From JABCPO02 sp963542845 (GTDB lineage: Bacteria > Bacillota > Clostridia > TANB77 > CAG-508): a stretch of 64,000 nucleotides of DNA. Below, one piece after another: positions 31,795 to 41,620 of this stretch (positions are counted from its first letter, which is position 1; each line of letters starts with the position of its first letter). Position numbers and translations under genes: made by a program. A model generated the notes under the pieces. The model saw only the letters and a program-made list of their open reading frames with translations, did not search any database and had not been told where the DNA came from. The DNA is taken from assembly GCA_963542845.1 (NCBI GenBank), contig CAUTZA010000003.1, forward strand, positions 1-64,000, given 5' to 3'.

Positions 31795-33074
31795 TTATGC
31801 ATACCATTCAAATTCATAACCAGCAATATTTATTAGATCTCCATCTTCTATTCCTAGTTTTTCTAATTTAGCTGTTATTCCTGTTTCTTCAAGTATTTTA
31901 TGTAAGAAATGCATTGATTCATTATCTGCTATATTTACTCTACCCATAACTCTTGTTGCAATCTTTCCTGAAACTTTAAATAGTTTAACACCTTTTTTAA
32001 GAATAACTTTTTCTACTATCGCATCTTCTTCATTGTCTTTTAATTCATATATTTTTTCTATATCTACAAGTGGTTCATTTGGTATTTTTTCAAGCTTATC
32101 TGCAACCATCATAACCAATTTTTCTACATTTTCTGTTGTAGCAGCAGATATTAGAATATAGTCTAATCTTTCTTTTTTAGCATATTCTTCAATCTTTTCT
32201 ATATTTTCCTTACTTGCAATATCAATCTTGTTTATACATAAAAGTTGTCTCTTGCTTCCAGTTTTATCACTATATTTCTTTACTTCTTCATTAATTATTC
32301 TAATTCTTCCGAACTGGATCTCCTTCCAGTCCTGAACCATCAACAATATGTAAAAGTAATCTACACCTTTCTATATGTCTTAAAAACTTAAATCCGAAGT
32401 CCTACACCTTCAGATGCCCCTTCTATTATTCCTGGTATATCTGCTACTACAAATTGTCTTCCAAACTTATCTGTAACTACTCCCAGATTTGGCTCTAAAG
32501 TTGTAAATGCATACCCTGCTATCTTTGGTCTTGCTTTACTTATCTTTGATAATAATGTTGATTTTCCTGCATTAGGAAATCCTAAAAGCCCAACATCTGC
32601 TATTGTTTTAAGCTCTAAAACTATTTCATGTTCTTCTGTTTTCTCACCATCTATAGAGAAATTAGGTGCTTGTCTTTTTGAATTTTTAAAATGTGTATTT
32701 CCGAAGTCCCCCTCTTCCACCTTTTAATATTAAATATTCTTTATCATTTTCTGAAATATCTGCAAGTATATGTCCTTTGCTATCTGCAATTATTGTACCT
32801 TTAGGAACACCAATTTTAAGTGTTTCTCCTTTTTTTCCTGTACAATTAGATCCTGCGCCATTTTCACCATCTTCTGCCTTATATAGCTTATTCCATCTAA
32901 AGTTTCTTAGAGTGTTTTGATCTTTATCAACGACAAAAATGATGTTTCCACCATTTCCGCCATCTCCTCCATCTGGTCCACCATCTGGCACATATTTTTC
33001 CCTTCTAAAACTTGTTGCTCCGGTCTCCACCGTTTCCGAGCTTTTATTCTAATTTTTATATAATCTACAAACAT
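31795..33074 (-). CDS. obgE: GTPase Obg/CgtA with five CGGA frameshifts
   Basis: 424 residues, essential 50S-assembly GTPase. Glycine-rich Obg domain, then G domain (DVGLLGFPNAGKSTLL, TTLEPNLGVV, VADIPGIIEGAS, CINKID) and OCT domain. Five in-phase CGGA: 33038-33035 (codon 13, after GCT) and 33022-33019 (codon 18, after GAC) give KAGNGGDGATSFRREKY; 32703-32700 (codon 124, after CTT) gives GGRGGLGNTHFKN; 32396-32393 (codon 226, after CTT) gives GVGLGFKFLRHIERC; 32311-32308 (codon 254, after GTT) gives EGDPVGRIRIINEE. The first two sites are four codons apart. This is the densest gene for shifts in the window. Confidence 0.93.
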
Positions 33075-33107
33075 GTTATTCCTATTCTTAAAATTTACTT
33101 TCTACTA

Positions 33108-34490
33108 TTATTTTTCTTCTAATTTTTTTCTTAAATATTCAGCAAGTTTTGATATCTCTATTCTTTCTTGCTGCATTGTATCTCTATCTCTTACTGTAAC
33201 CATCTTGTCTTCTACACTATCAAAGTCAAAAGTAACACAATATGGAGTACCAATTTCATCTTGTCTTCTATATCTCTTACCAATACTTCCTGTTTCATCA
33301 AATATTACTGAGAAATATTCTTGTAATTCTTCATACACTTTTTCTGCATCTTCTGAAAGTTTTTTAGAAAGTGGTAATACCGCCACCTTATATGGTGCTA
33401 ATGTTTTGTCTAATTTTAAAACTACTCTTGTATCCCCATCTTCTAAAGTTTCTTCATGATAAGCATCACATAAGAATGCTAATAATACTCTATCACATCC
33501 TACAGAAGGTTCTATAACATGTGGTATGAATTTAGTGTTGTCTTCTCTCATGACTTCTAAATTTTCTCCTGAGAATTGTTGATGATTTTTAAGGTCGAAA
33601 TCTGTTCTATTTGCAATTCCCCAAAGTTCTCCCCATCCAAATGGAAATAGATATTCTAAATCTGTTGTACCATCACTATAGTGTGATAATTCTTCTTTTG
33701 AATGATCTCTTCTTCTTATATTTTCTTTTTTCATTCCATGATCAATAAGCCAGTTATAGCAAATATCTTTCCAGTATGAGAACCAATCTTTTCCATCTTG
33801 TGGATCAAAGAAAAATTCAAGTTCCATTTGTTCAAATTCTCTTGTTCTGAATATAAAATTACCTGGTGTTATTTCATTTCTAAAACTCTTACCTATTTGT
33901 GCTATACCAAAAGGAAGCTTTCCTCTAACTGCTCTAAATGCATTTTTAAAATTAACAAAAATACCTTGTGCTGTTTCTGGTCTTAAATATATTTCTGCTT
34001 TTTTATCTTCAGTTACACCTTGAAATGTTTTAAACATAAGGTTAAACTTTCTAATTGGTGTATAGTTTAATTTCCCACATGTTGGACACACTATATTATT
34101 TTCTATAATATAGTCATGCATTTTTTCATCGCTCCAACCATCTACCACACCATCTATACCGTGTTTAAACATCCATTCTTCTATAATTTTATCTGCTCTA
34201 TGTCTTGTCTTACATTCTTTACAATCCATTAATGGATCACTAAAATTTGATAAATGTCCTGATGCTTCCCATACCTTTGGGTTCATTAATATTGCTGCAT
34301 CAAGCCCAACATTATATTTTGATTTTCTTATAAATGTTTTTCTCCATTCATCTTTAATATTATTTTTCAGTTCTACTCCTAGAGGCCCATAATCCCATGT
34401 ATTTGATAATCCCCCATATATTTCTGAACCTGCAAAAATATATCCTTTTTCTTTTGCAAATCCAACTAATTTTTCCATACTTATATTCAT
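33108..34490 (-). CDS. glyQS: Glycyl-tRNA synthetase, single-subunit (alpha2) type
   Basis: 460 residues, the eukaryote/Gram-positive type GlyRS, which charges tRNA-Gly, the tRNA most relevant to the CGGN phenomenon. Class II motifs: VGLDAAILMNPKVWEASGH, the zinc-type Cys pairs CKECKTRH and CPTCG, FRNEITPGNFIFRTREFEQM (motif 2), and EPSVGCDRVLLAFL (motif 3), then an anticodon-binding domain with VAVLPLSKK. AAGGAGG precedes ATG 34490. It contains no in-phase CGG and needs no shift, so the enzyme supplying Gly-tRNA is itself free of the requirement. Confidence 0.93.
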   Translation of the reverse strand: MNISMEKLVGFAKEKGYIFAGSEIYGGLSNTWDYGPLGVELKNNIKDEWRKTFIRKSKYNVGLDAAILMNPKVWEASGHLSNFSDPLMDCKECKTRHRADKIIEEWMFKHGIDGVVDGWSDEKMHDYIIENNIVCPTCGKLNYTPIRKFNLMFKTFQGVTEDKKAEIYLRPETAQGIFVNFKNAFRAVRGKLPFGIAQIGKSFRNEITPGNFIFRTREFEQMELEFFFDPQDGKDWFSYWKDICYNWLIDHGMKKENIRRRDHSKEELSHYSDGTTDLEYLFPFGWGELWGIANRTDFDLKNHQQFSGENLEVMREDNTKFIPHVIEPSVGCDRVLLAFLCDAYHEETLEDGDTRVVLKLDKTLAPYKVAVLPLSKKLSEDAEKVYEELQEYFSVIFDETGSIGKRYRRQDEIGTPYCVTFDFDSVEDKMVTVRDRDTMQQERIEISKLAEYLRKKLEEK

Positions 34491-34791
34491 ATTTCATGAC
34501 CTCCTTATTTTTTCTTATCTGTAATTTTATCACATAACTATATCTTTGTAAATTTAAATAACTAATATCTTACCCCTTTTTTCATTTATTTTTAAACATT
34601 TTTAATTTAATATATCAAAAATTTTTCAAAATTTTTTCTTACTTAATTTCAAAACTTTTTTATTAAATAATTAAAATAATATTTAATATTTGGTTCAAAA
34701 AAATAAAAACAATTTGCTTTTTAAAATATCTATTATATAATTAAATTATAATAATAATAAATTTCTTTTAAATTAAAGGGAGTGATGAAGA
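34491..34791. other. AT-rich divergent intergenic region
   Basis: 301 bp between glyQS (leftward) and a small orphan (rightward). Mostly A/T homopolymers. I see no T-box antiterminator or other riboswitch motif upstream of glyQS. A weak rightward promoter is visible: TTGCTT 34714-34719, 16-base spacer, TATAAT 34736-34741. Confidence 0.45.
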
Positions 34792-35073
34792 ATGTTAAGA
34801 TTAAATATAACTGATGTGATTACCTTGCATGAAGGTAATTACAATGGAGAAGAAATCTACTATATAGTAAAATATGGTAGTACATACACTCCTGAAGTGT
34901 ATATATATGATAAGCAAAAATTAGATATGCTTCTTAGAGGAAGAACTAATATAAGTATTGCAGAATATAATACATATCTCGGTATTACTAAAATCTGTAT
35001 AACAAAATTTACAGATTCAAATTTCGAGCCAACATATAAAACAAAGGCTCGAAGAATTGAAACATTATATTAA
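34792..35073 (+). CDS. Orphan protein, 93 aa
   Basis: Isolated small rightward gene with GGGAGTG 5' of ATG 34792, its own promoter and a terminator. The product (ITDVITLHEGNYNGEEIYYI..., TYTPEVYIYDKQKLDMLL, KTKARRIETLY) looks like a compact beta-rich cytoplasmic domain. No family recognised. Arg is AGA and CGA; no CGG. Confidence 0.6.
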   Translation: MLRLNITDVITLHEGNYNGEEIYYIVKYGSTYTPEVYIYDKQKLDMLLRGRTNISIAEYNTYLGITKICITKFTDSNFEPTYKTKARRIETLY

Positions 35074-35095
35074 ATTAAATCATAATTTAATTAGC

Positions 35096-35124
35096 AAAAA
35101 GCAGTGCAAATACACTGCTTTTTA
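35096..35124 (+). terminator. Terminator of the 34792 gene
   Basis: AAAAAGCAGTG, CAAATA loop, CACTGCTTTTT: a strong stem with T tail, probably usable on both strands. Confidence 0.85.
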
Positions 35125-35180
35125 TCATTCTATCCCCCCTTAAAAGTATAGATTCTTTTTATTTGTTTAAACTCACTTTA

Positions 35181-35630
35181 TTAATTTAACTCTTCTAGTA
35201 TTTTTTCAAGTGTTTTCCAACTTAAAAAAGCACATTTAACTCTTGATGGCATATATGAAATATTTTTAAACGCATATGCATCTCCTAATATTTCCATAAG
35301 TTTTTCATCATTTTTTTCATTTAATTTAATCATATCAAAAAATGTAGTTATTATTTTTTTTGCATCTTCCTTTGTCTTACCTTTAAGTATTTCCGCCATT
35401 ATATTTGCTGCTGCTTCTGATATTGCACACCCTCTTCCTGTAAAGCTTATTTCATCAATAATAGAATTTGTAGCATCCATCTTAACATATATTTTAAGTT
35501 CATCACCACAGCTAGGATTTACGCCTTCTTTTGATATTCCTTCTATCTCCTTTTTATTTTCTTTTTCCTTTGTATTTTCTATTATAACCTGTTTATATAT
35601 CTCCATAATTTCTTCTTTAGATATTTCCAT
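35181..35630 (-). CDS. sufU: Fe-S assembly protein SufU
   Basis: 149 residues, IscU/SufU-like zinc protein that accepts sulfur from SufS. Cys residues are in the right places: PSCGDELKIYV with the aspartate, FTGRGCAISEAAANIM, and SRVKCAFLSWKTLE near the C-terminus. A Lys/Glu-rich insert at about 20-35 is extra. The start overlaps the end of sufS by 14 bases, so the two are translationally coupled, as expected for partners. No in-phase CGG. Confidence 0.9.
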   Translation of the reverse strand: MEISKEEIMEIYKQVIIENTKEKENKKEIEGISKEGVNPSCGDELKIYVKMDATNSIIDEISFTGRGCAISEAAANIMAEILKGKTKEDAKKIITTFFDMIKLNEKNDEKLMEILGDAYAFKNISYMPSRVKCAFLSWKTLEKILEELN

Positions 35631-36850
35631 TAAACATTTCTCCTATTCCTACTATCTTTGATATTACATAATCAATCTCTTCCTTTGTTGTATACATTCC
35701 AAAACTTAATCTTAATGTTGATACTTCATCAATATATCTATGTAGTGGCATTGCACAATGATGCCCTGCTCTTACTGATATATTTTCTAAATTTAAAATA
35801 CTAATTATATCATGTGCATGAATATTATCTATTGCAAATGTAACTATACCACATGTATTTTTAGTTGCATATATCTTAATATTTTTAACCTCTTTTTTTA
35901 ACTTTTCAATTGTATATTTAGTAAGCTTTTTTAAGTATTTTTCAATATTGTCTACTCCCACATCTTGTATATATTCAATTGCTTTTCCTAAAGCATATAT
36001 TCCTGCTGCATCTAATGTACCACCTTCAAATTTTTCATAATTTTCTTTTAATTCAAAAGTATTTTCTAAAACATAATCAATCATATCTCCACCATAATTT
36101 CTAGGTTTTACATTATCAATCATATTTTCATTTAAATATAGTACTCCGAACCCCTTGTGGTCCATATATTTTATGTCCTGAAAATACAAATGCGTATATA
36201 TTTTTAAGCTTCTTAAGACTTATTTTTTTATGAGTTATTCCTTGTGATCCATCTACTATTATATGTGGTATAGGTATTTTAAGTTCTTTGCATTTTTTTT
36301 CTGTTATTTCACATATTTTTTCAATATCTATTTCTTCTCCTGTAACATTACTTTGCATTGTTATTCCTATAATCTTTGTGTTTTCTGTTATTTTTTGTTC
36401 AAACTCATCATAATTAAAACTATAGTCTTCATTTAAATATACAAATCTAATATTTGCATTTTTCGCTTTAGTAATCACTTGGTATGGTACTATATTTGCA
36501 TGATGTTCTAGTATACTTAATAATATTTCATCTTTTTCATTAATTTCATCTTCTAAACCAAACACACATGTATTTAAACTTTCAGTTGCAGATTTTGTAA
36601 ATATAATATTTTCTTTTTCACAAGATAGATATTTTCCTATAATCTCTCTTGCATCTTCCACAAGCTTGCTTGTCTTATCTCCATATATACTCATCCTACT
36701 ATGTGAATTTCCATTAAACCTAGTATAATATTCAGTAATCGCATCAACTACAACTTTAGGCTTTAGAGCTGTTGCTGCAGTATCTAAATATATATTTTTC
36801 TCATTTATCTGCTCAAAATCTTTTCTTATCCCCTCCACATTATATTCCAC
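35617..36850 (-). CDS. sufS: Cysteine desulfurase SufS with one CGGA frameshift
   Basis: 410 residues, PLP-dependent group II desulfurase that mobilises sulfur from cysteine for Fe-S assembly. YLDTAATALKP at the start, ILEHHANIVPYQ, DGSQGITHKK, FSGHKIYGPQG with the PLP Lys, and RAGHHCAMPLHRY with the catalytic Cys. CGGA at 36148-36145 (codon 235, after GTT) turns GPQGV-RSTIFK-stop into GPQGVGVLYLNENMI, the universal SGHK..GP.GxGxLY motif. The shift falls just after the PLP lysine and before the catalytic Cys. Confidence 0.93.
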
Positions 36851-36956
36851 ATTTACCTCGTCCTTTAATTTTAATTTTAATTTTCACTTAATTTCAATTC
36901 TTTTTATTATTCTTTTTTTATTCAATTATAATTATACCATATTTAGCAAATAAAAA

Positions 36957-36983
36957 TAACCGGTAACATAAAGCTACCGATTA
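36957..36983 (-). terminator. Terminator of the membrane-protein trio
   Basis: Plus-strand AACCGGTAAC, ATAAA loop, GCTACCGATT; on the minus strand the stem is followed by TTTTTATTT. Confidence 0.75.
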
Positions 36984-36991
36984 TACAATTA

Positions 36992-37387
36992 TTATTTAGT
37001 AATTGTTCCACCAAGACCATCTATCATGCACCATAATAGATATCTTAATGGTAATATATTAAACAATCTAAGCACAATTCCCAAAAAAATTAATATTAGT
37101 AACAACTGCCTTATCTTGCTTTTCTTTAAGTCTTCATATAGTATAAACATAATTATATTTATAACCATTAGTACTCCTAAATATACATCTCCCTGCCAAT
37201 CATAATATGTAGATGTATAATACAAAAGTGTTCCCATTAATGTCAATAGATACAAGATCGGTGATATCATATCTTGTATCCATCCTTCGATATCAAATTC
37301 ATACAATACAATTAATATCCATAGATTAGAAAAAAATGGTAATACTGCTAATAAGTAAGTAAATAATATATCTGTTTTATGAGTCAT
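36992..37387 (-). CDS. Membrane protein of unknown function, 131 aa (trio, third gene)
   Basis: Four hydrophobic helices (about 9-28, 40-60, 65-85, 92-113) with short loops; SPILYLLTLMGTLLYYTSTY and QGDVYLGVLMVINIIMFILY are recognisable segments. No motif. Last of three adjacent small membrane proteins, ending at a hairpin terminator. No in-phase CGG. Function not assigned. Confidence 0.6.
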   Translation of the reverse strand: MTHKTDILFTYLLAVLPFFSNLWILIVLYEFDIEGWIQDMISPILYLLTLMGTLLYYTSTYYDWQGDVYLGVLMVINIIMFILYEDLKKSKIRQLLLILIFLGIVLRLFNILPLRYLLWCMIDGLGGTITK

Positions 37388-37405
37388 ATATCCTCCTTTT
37401 TCCTT

Positions 37406-37768
37406 TTATACATACTTATTTATCAAACAATACTTAACAACTAAGATAAGCATCATATACATAATACTAGAAAGAGCAATTATTTGGAAAAATCCCTCTT
37501 CCTTTGTTTTATCTAGATTATATATAAGTATAATCGTATAGATTATATACAGTGTAACTACTTCTATATCAACCTGTATCTTATGGACAAGTAATGCCAT
37601 AATAATAACCATAAAATACAAAATCACATATAATCTGTCAAGACAAAATCTTCTTATGATACTTTTCATTTTATTTTCAGGGATGAACTTATAATACATT
37701 ACTGCAATAACAAACAGAAGCAATGCAATATATTTAAAATATTCTTGATATTCCATTATAACAATCAT
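37406..37768 (-). CDS. Membrane protein of unknown function, 120 aa (trio, second gene)
   Basis: Four predicted helices (about 10-26, 45-65, 68-86, 93-113) separated by short basic loops (PENKMKSIIRRFCLDR). 11 bp separate it from the upstream gene and 18 bp from the downstream gene, so the three form one unit. No family recognised. Confidence 0.6.
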   Translation of the reverse strand: MIVIMEYQEYFKYIALLLFVIAVMYYKFIPENKMKSIIRRFCLDRLYVILYFMVIIMALLVHKIQVDIEVVTLYIIYTIILIYNLDKTKEEGFFQIIALSSIMYMMLILVVKYCLINKYV

Positions 37769-37779
37769 ATTATTCTCAC

Positions 37780-38115
37780 CTACATTCCTAATATTATTCT
37801 CATAATGCCAAATTTAACTAGAATTATGAAAATATTCACTGTTGCTAGTAATATTTCTACTGCATAAGGTAGGTCATCTGCATCTTCTTCATATGACCTA
37901 TTTATAATTGCCGGAACAAATATTATTGTCCCTATAAGAACTACCCATATTATATTAGCACTTATATCTGCAAGTATTAAATGAATTGTTATTAGCGTAT
38001 ATAAGCTAAAATTCATTATATTCTCTAACCGCTCTGAGATATAATCATTTATCATCTTGTACATTAACAACAGCCCAAAAACAATATAAATGCTCCATTC
38101 TAATATCTTTTCCAT
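37780..38115 (-). CDS. Membrane protein of unknown function, 111 aa (trio, first gene); contains an unshifted CGGT
   Basis: Three to four helices with an acidic loop (YEEDADDLPYAVEI). GGAAGGTGG precedes ATG 38115. In-phase CGG followed by T occurs at 38031-38028 (codon 29, after GAG; ISERLENI when read as Arg). A +1 shift there would meet TAG at once, so in this gene CGG must be read in triplet or the product is truncated. With the two genes downstream it forms a small accessory cassette between sufS and the flavodoxin. Confidence 0.55.
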   Translation of the reverse strand: MEKILEWSIYIVFGLLLMYKMINDYISERLENIMNFSLYTLITIHLILADISANIIWVVLIGTIIFVPAIINRSYEEDADDLPYAVEILLATVNIFIILVKFGIMRIILGM

Positions 38116-38132
38116 AAAATTCCACCTTCCTT

Positions 38133-38158
38133 CTTTTAAAATTAATTAATTTTAAAAG
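38133..38158. promoter_or_regulatory. Perfect 26-bp AT palindrome upstream of the membrane trio
   Basis: CTTTTAAAATTAA (38133-38145) followed directly by its reverse complement to 38158, with no loop, ending about 18 bp upstream of ATG 38115. It could be an operator for a dimeric regulator; chance AT palindromes are common in such DNA, but 26 bp is long. Confidence 0.4.
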
Positions 38159-38232
38159 ATAAATATCATCATATTTTGTAAATTCTTTATGTATACATAA
38201 TAACATATTTTTATGTACATTTCAAATAATTA

Positions 38233-38266
38233 AAGTACTTTTAATAATGGTCTATTAAAAGTACTT
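38233..38266 (-). terminator. Hairpin downstream of the flavodoxin gene
   Basis: AAGTACTTTTAATA pairs with its complement across a short loop. The T tail on the minus strand is weak (TTTAATT), so this may be a terminator or an RNA-stability hairpin. Confidence 0.5.
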
Positions 38267-38299
38267 CTATTTTATATATATTTAGAACATATTCTTGTA

Positions 38300-38707
38300 T
38301 TATTCTATTATAAGTTGTTTTAATTCTTCTATTTGTTCTTGTTCTGGTGTATTGTTTGCAATATATGTTTTAGTAACATTTATTCCATTTTCAATGCATT
38401 CTTCTTTCCAAGAATCCATCCATTCACCATTTCCCCAATCATATGAACCAAACAGTACTACATTTGTTTCTTTTAGTTTTTCTTTTTCTGCATCAAAAAA
38501 TGGTCTAAATTCATATTCTTCTAACTCTTCTGCTCCCATCGCAGGACAACCTAATGCTACCATATCATATTCTGATATATCTCCTTCAAAATCTGATACA
38601 TAAAATAATTCTGCTTGCCCTCCTTTTTCATTTACACCTTCTGCTATAGCTTCTGCCATAGTTTGAGTATTTCCTGTTGCACTCCAATATATTACTGCTA
38701 CTTTCAT
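38300..38707 (-). CDS. Flavodoxin
   Basis: 135 residues, short-chain flavodoxin, an FMN electron carrier. The phosphate loop WSATGNTQTMAEAI (residues 8-21), ALGCPAMGAEELEEYEF and VLFGSYDWGNGEWMDSW are the FMN-binding segments. It lies 11 bp after the ABC-F gene at the end of the suf-type operon and may donate electrons to Fe-S or radical enzymes. No in-phase CGG and no shift. Confidence 0.9.
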   Translation of the reverse strand: MKVAVIYWSATGNTQTMAEAIAEGVNEKGGQAELFYVSDFEGDISEYDMVALGCPAMGAEELEEYEFRPFFDAEKEKLKETNVVLFGSYDWGNGEWMDSWKEECIENGINVTKTYIANNTPEQEQIEELKQLIIE

Positions 38708-38718
38708 TCTTTTATCTC

Positions 38719-40305
38719 CTATTTTCCCTTTGATTCTATATATTCATTATATCCACATTCACGTATTACAACCTTATCTCCTGTTATATCTATGATCTTA
38801 TTTGCTACTGTTTCTGCAAGCTCATGGTCATGTGATGTAAATATTATAACCCCGTCAAATTTTATAAGGGCATTGTTTAATGCTGTTATACTTTCCATAT
38901 CTAAGTGGTTTGTTGGTTCATCTAGTATTAACACATTTGCACCAGATAACATAAGTCTTGATAACATACATCTAACTTTTTCTCCCCCTGATAACACATT
39001 TGCTTTTTTTAGCGCTTCTTCCCCTGAGAATAACATTCTTCCTAAAAATCCTCTTATATATGTTTCATCTGGATCTTTTGAATATTTTCTAAGCCAGTCT
39101 ACTAAATTTTCATCTTTATCTTTAAAATATTCATTATTATCTTTTGGTAAATATGATGTCGTTATAGTTTGCCCATATTCTATATATCCCTTATCTGGTT
39201 CTACTTCTTTTGCAAGAATATCAAATAATGTTGTTATCTTGTTTTCATTTTCTGCAAGTACTAAAACCTTATCTCCAACCTTAATATCGAAAGTTAAATC
39301 TTTTATACTTGCTTCTCCATTTTCTTTCCATATATGGCTTACTTTTATAACCTCTTTACCAACTTGTCTTTCTTTAGAAAAGTCGATATATGGGTATCTT
39401 CTATTTGATGCTACTATTTCATCTAATTGTATTTTTTCTAATGTTTTCTTTCTAGATGTTGCTTGTTTTGATCTTTGTGATGCACCAAATCTTGCTATAA
39501 AGTCTTTTAATTCTTTTATCTTTTCTTCTTTCTTCTTGTTTGATTCTTTCATTTGTTTTTGTATAAGTTGGTTTGATTGATACCAGAAATCATAGTTCCC
39601 TGGATATATTTTTATTTTACCATAGTCTACATCCACAATGTTTGTACAAACTGTATTTAAGAAATATCTGTCATGAGATACTACTATAACTGTATTTTCA
39701 TAATCAATCAAGAAATCTTGTAGCCATTCTATTGCTCTAATATCAAGGTCGTTTGTAGGTTCGTCTAATAGAAGTACATCTGGATTTCCGGAAAAGTGCT
39801 TTAGCTAAAAGTACTTTAACCTTATCCTTCCCTTCTAAATCTGACATATTTCCGGTATAATTTATTTTCACTTATTCCAAGTTCCACAAGCATTTTTATT
39901 GCATCTGTTTCTGCATTCCAACCGTCAAGCTCTGCAAATCTTTCTTCAAGTTTTGCCGCTATCATCCCATCTTTTTCTGTAAATTCTGGTTTTGAATATA
40001 TTTCGTCTTTTTCTTGCATTATTTGGTAAAGTTCAGTATTTCCCATTATTACCACATCTATTATCCTATAATCTTCATATGCATAGTGGTCTTGTCCAAG
40101 TACTGATATTCTTTCTCCTTTAGTTATAGACACATCACCTTTGTTTGCTTCTATTTCTCCGTGATAATATCTTTAAAAATGTTGATTTACCTGCACCATT
40201 TGCACCTATAACCCCATAACAATTTCCTTTTTCAAATTTTAAATTAACATCATCAAAAAGTACTCTTGCTCCAAATCTTAAGCTAACTCCTGTTACTGTT
40301 AACAT
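38719..40305 (-). CDS. ABC-F ATPase (YkpA/YbiT type) with three CGGA frameshifts
   Basis: 527 residues, two tandem ABC domains and no membrane part; ABC-F proteins act on the ribosome. ATG 40305 follows AAAGGAG (GTG 40320 is less likely). Domain 1: GANGAGKSTFLKI, then three sites: CGGA 40161-40158 (codon 49, after TCA, KILSGEIEANKGD); 39854-39851 (codon 151, after TAC, ENKLYGNMSDLEGKDKVKVL); 39790-39787 (codon 172, after TTC, AKALFGNPDVLLLDEPTND). The second site supplies the Gly that opens a diverged signature loop and the third lies just before Walker B. Domain 2 (NVLSGGEKVRCMLSR, LILDEPTNHLDM) is free of sites. Without shifts no ATPase is made. Confidence 0.88.
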
Positions 40306-40326
40306 TTTTTCTCCTTTCACATCTTA

Positions 40327-41620
40327 TTATATTTCTTGTAAGCTTTTTACAATATTTTCATATATTTTTTTCTTAAAGTTTAAATATATACTTTCAGTAT
40401 TTTCTACCATATATTCTTCATTTTCAAATAATAATGGAACTATTTTAGAAAGTATAACTTCTCTTTTTCCTTCTTCTTTGCTGTATCCTCTTGCTTGAAG
40501 ATAAAATAGTTTCTTTTCATCAATCTTTCCTATTGACGCTGCATGATTTCCATTTACATTTTCTTCTGCACATAATAATATTGGTGATGACTTAGTTTTT
40601 GCTTCTTTAGATAATAATAATACATTTTCTCTTTCTCTTCCATCAGATTCTGGTGTACCTTTTCTAAAGCTTATAATCCCTCTAAAGTCCTTATATGCAT
40701 TTTCAAAAAGTACTCCTTCAATATCAAGACTTGTTACAGACTCTTTTCCTATATGGTCTGCATAATACATAAAATCTAGTTTTTTATCTTTTCCGAAGTA
40801 AGTATACTCCCTTAATATCAACATTTGCTTTTTCGTCAGCTCTTGTCACATGTTTTATCATTTGGTTTCCACTTCCTAAAAATACATATAGTAGTTTTAC
40901 TTTTGCATTCTTTTCTGCTTCTACATATATGCTATCAAGTGCAAAGTTTTTTTTGTTTTCATTAAATACAATTACTATTTCTGTATTAGAATTCTCTTTT
41001 GCAATTATAATTATATTATTATCCCTATATGTTTTTTCTACATTATCAGATATATTAAATATATATTTTGCAGATACATTTTTATCTATTATAATTTTTT
41101 TATTTGATAAAAATATACCATTATTTATCATTTCAATAATTTTTTCTTCATTCTTATCTGCTACTATTTTTTCTATATCTTTAGTATATATATATCCCTC
41201 TTTTTCTCCTAATATTATACTATTAATTTCATTATCATTCAAAAAATAATCTTTGCCATATTCTTGAATAATATCTTTTCCATACACATATTTTCTCTTA
41301 TGTTCTGTGTTTTTTCCATTATTAGAAATAATTTCATTATCACTATCATAATTTAGATTTGTTACATTTACTTTATCTTCTTCTAAATAATCTTCTACCT
41401 TCTCAACAACATAGATATTATTCATACCATTATTTTCTTTTTCTTGATCTTTTCTAGCATAATTTCCAATATTTGGTATATTTTTTACTCTCTTATTTAT
41501 TCTTCCTATAATCTCTTCATTTTCTTTAAATTCTATATATGGAACTTTCAATACCTTTTCATTAATGTTTATATGATTCCAAGTCTTTTTTTCCATCCTA
41601 TTTAAATATATTTTTTTCAT
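40327..41620 (-). CDS. sufD: Fe-S scaffold subunit SufD with one CGGA frameshift
   Basis: 430 residues, partner of SufB in the SufBCD scaffold. After a variable charged N-terminal region (to about 180) come the parallel beta-helix (NTEIVIVFNENKKNFALDSI, VKLLYVFLGSGNQM) and the C-terminal helices (HAASIGKIDEKKLFYLQARG, YSKEEGKREVILSKIVPLLF). CGGA at 40795-40792 (codon 276, after CTT) converts GVYLL-RKR-stop into GVYLLGKDKKLDFMYYADHI, in the middle of the beta-helix. It abuts the end of sufB. Confidence 0.88.

Noticed and set aside
34491..34791. T-box or glycine riboswitch upstream of glyQS
   Set aside because: No T-box consensus, specifier hairpin or terminator could be seen in the AT-rich stretch.
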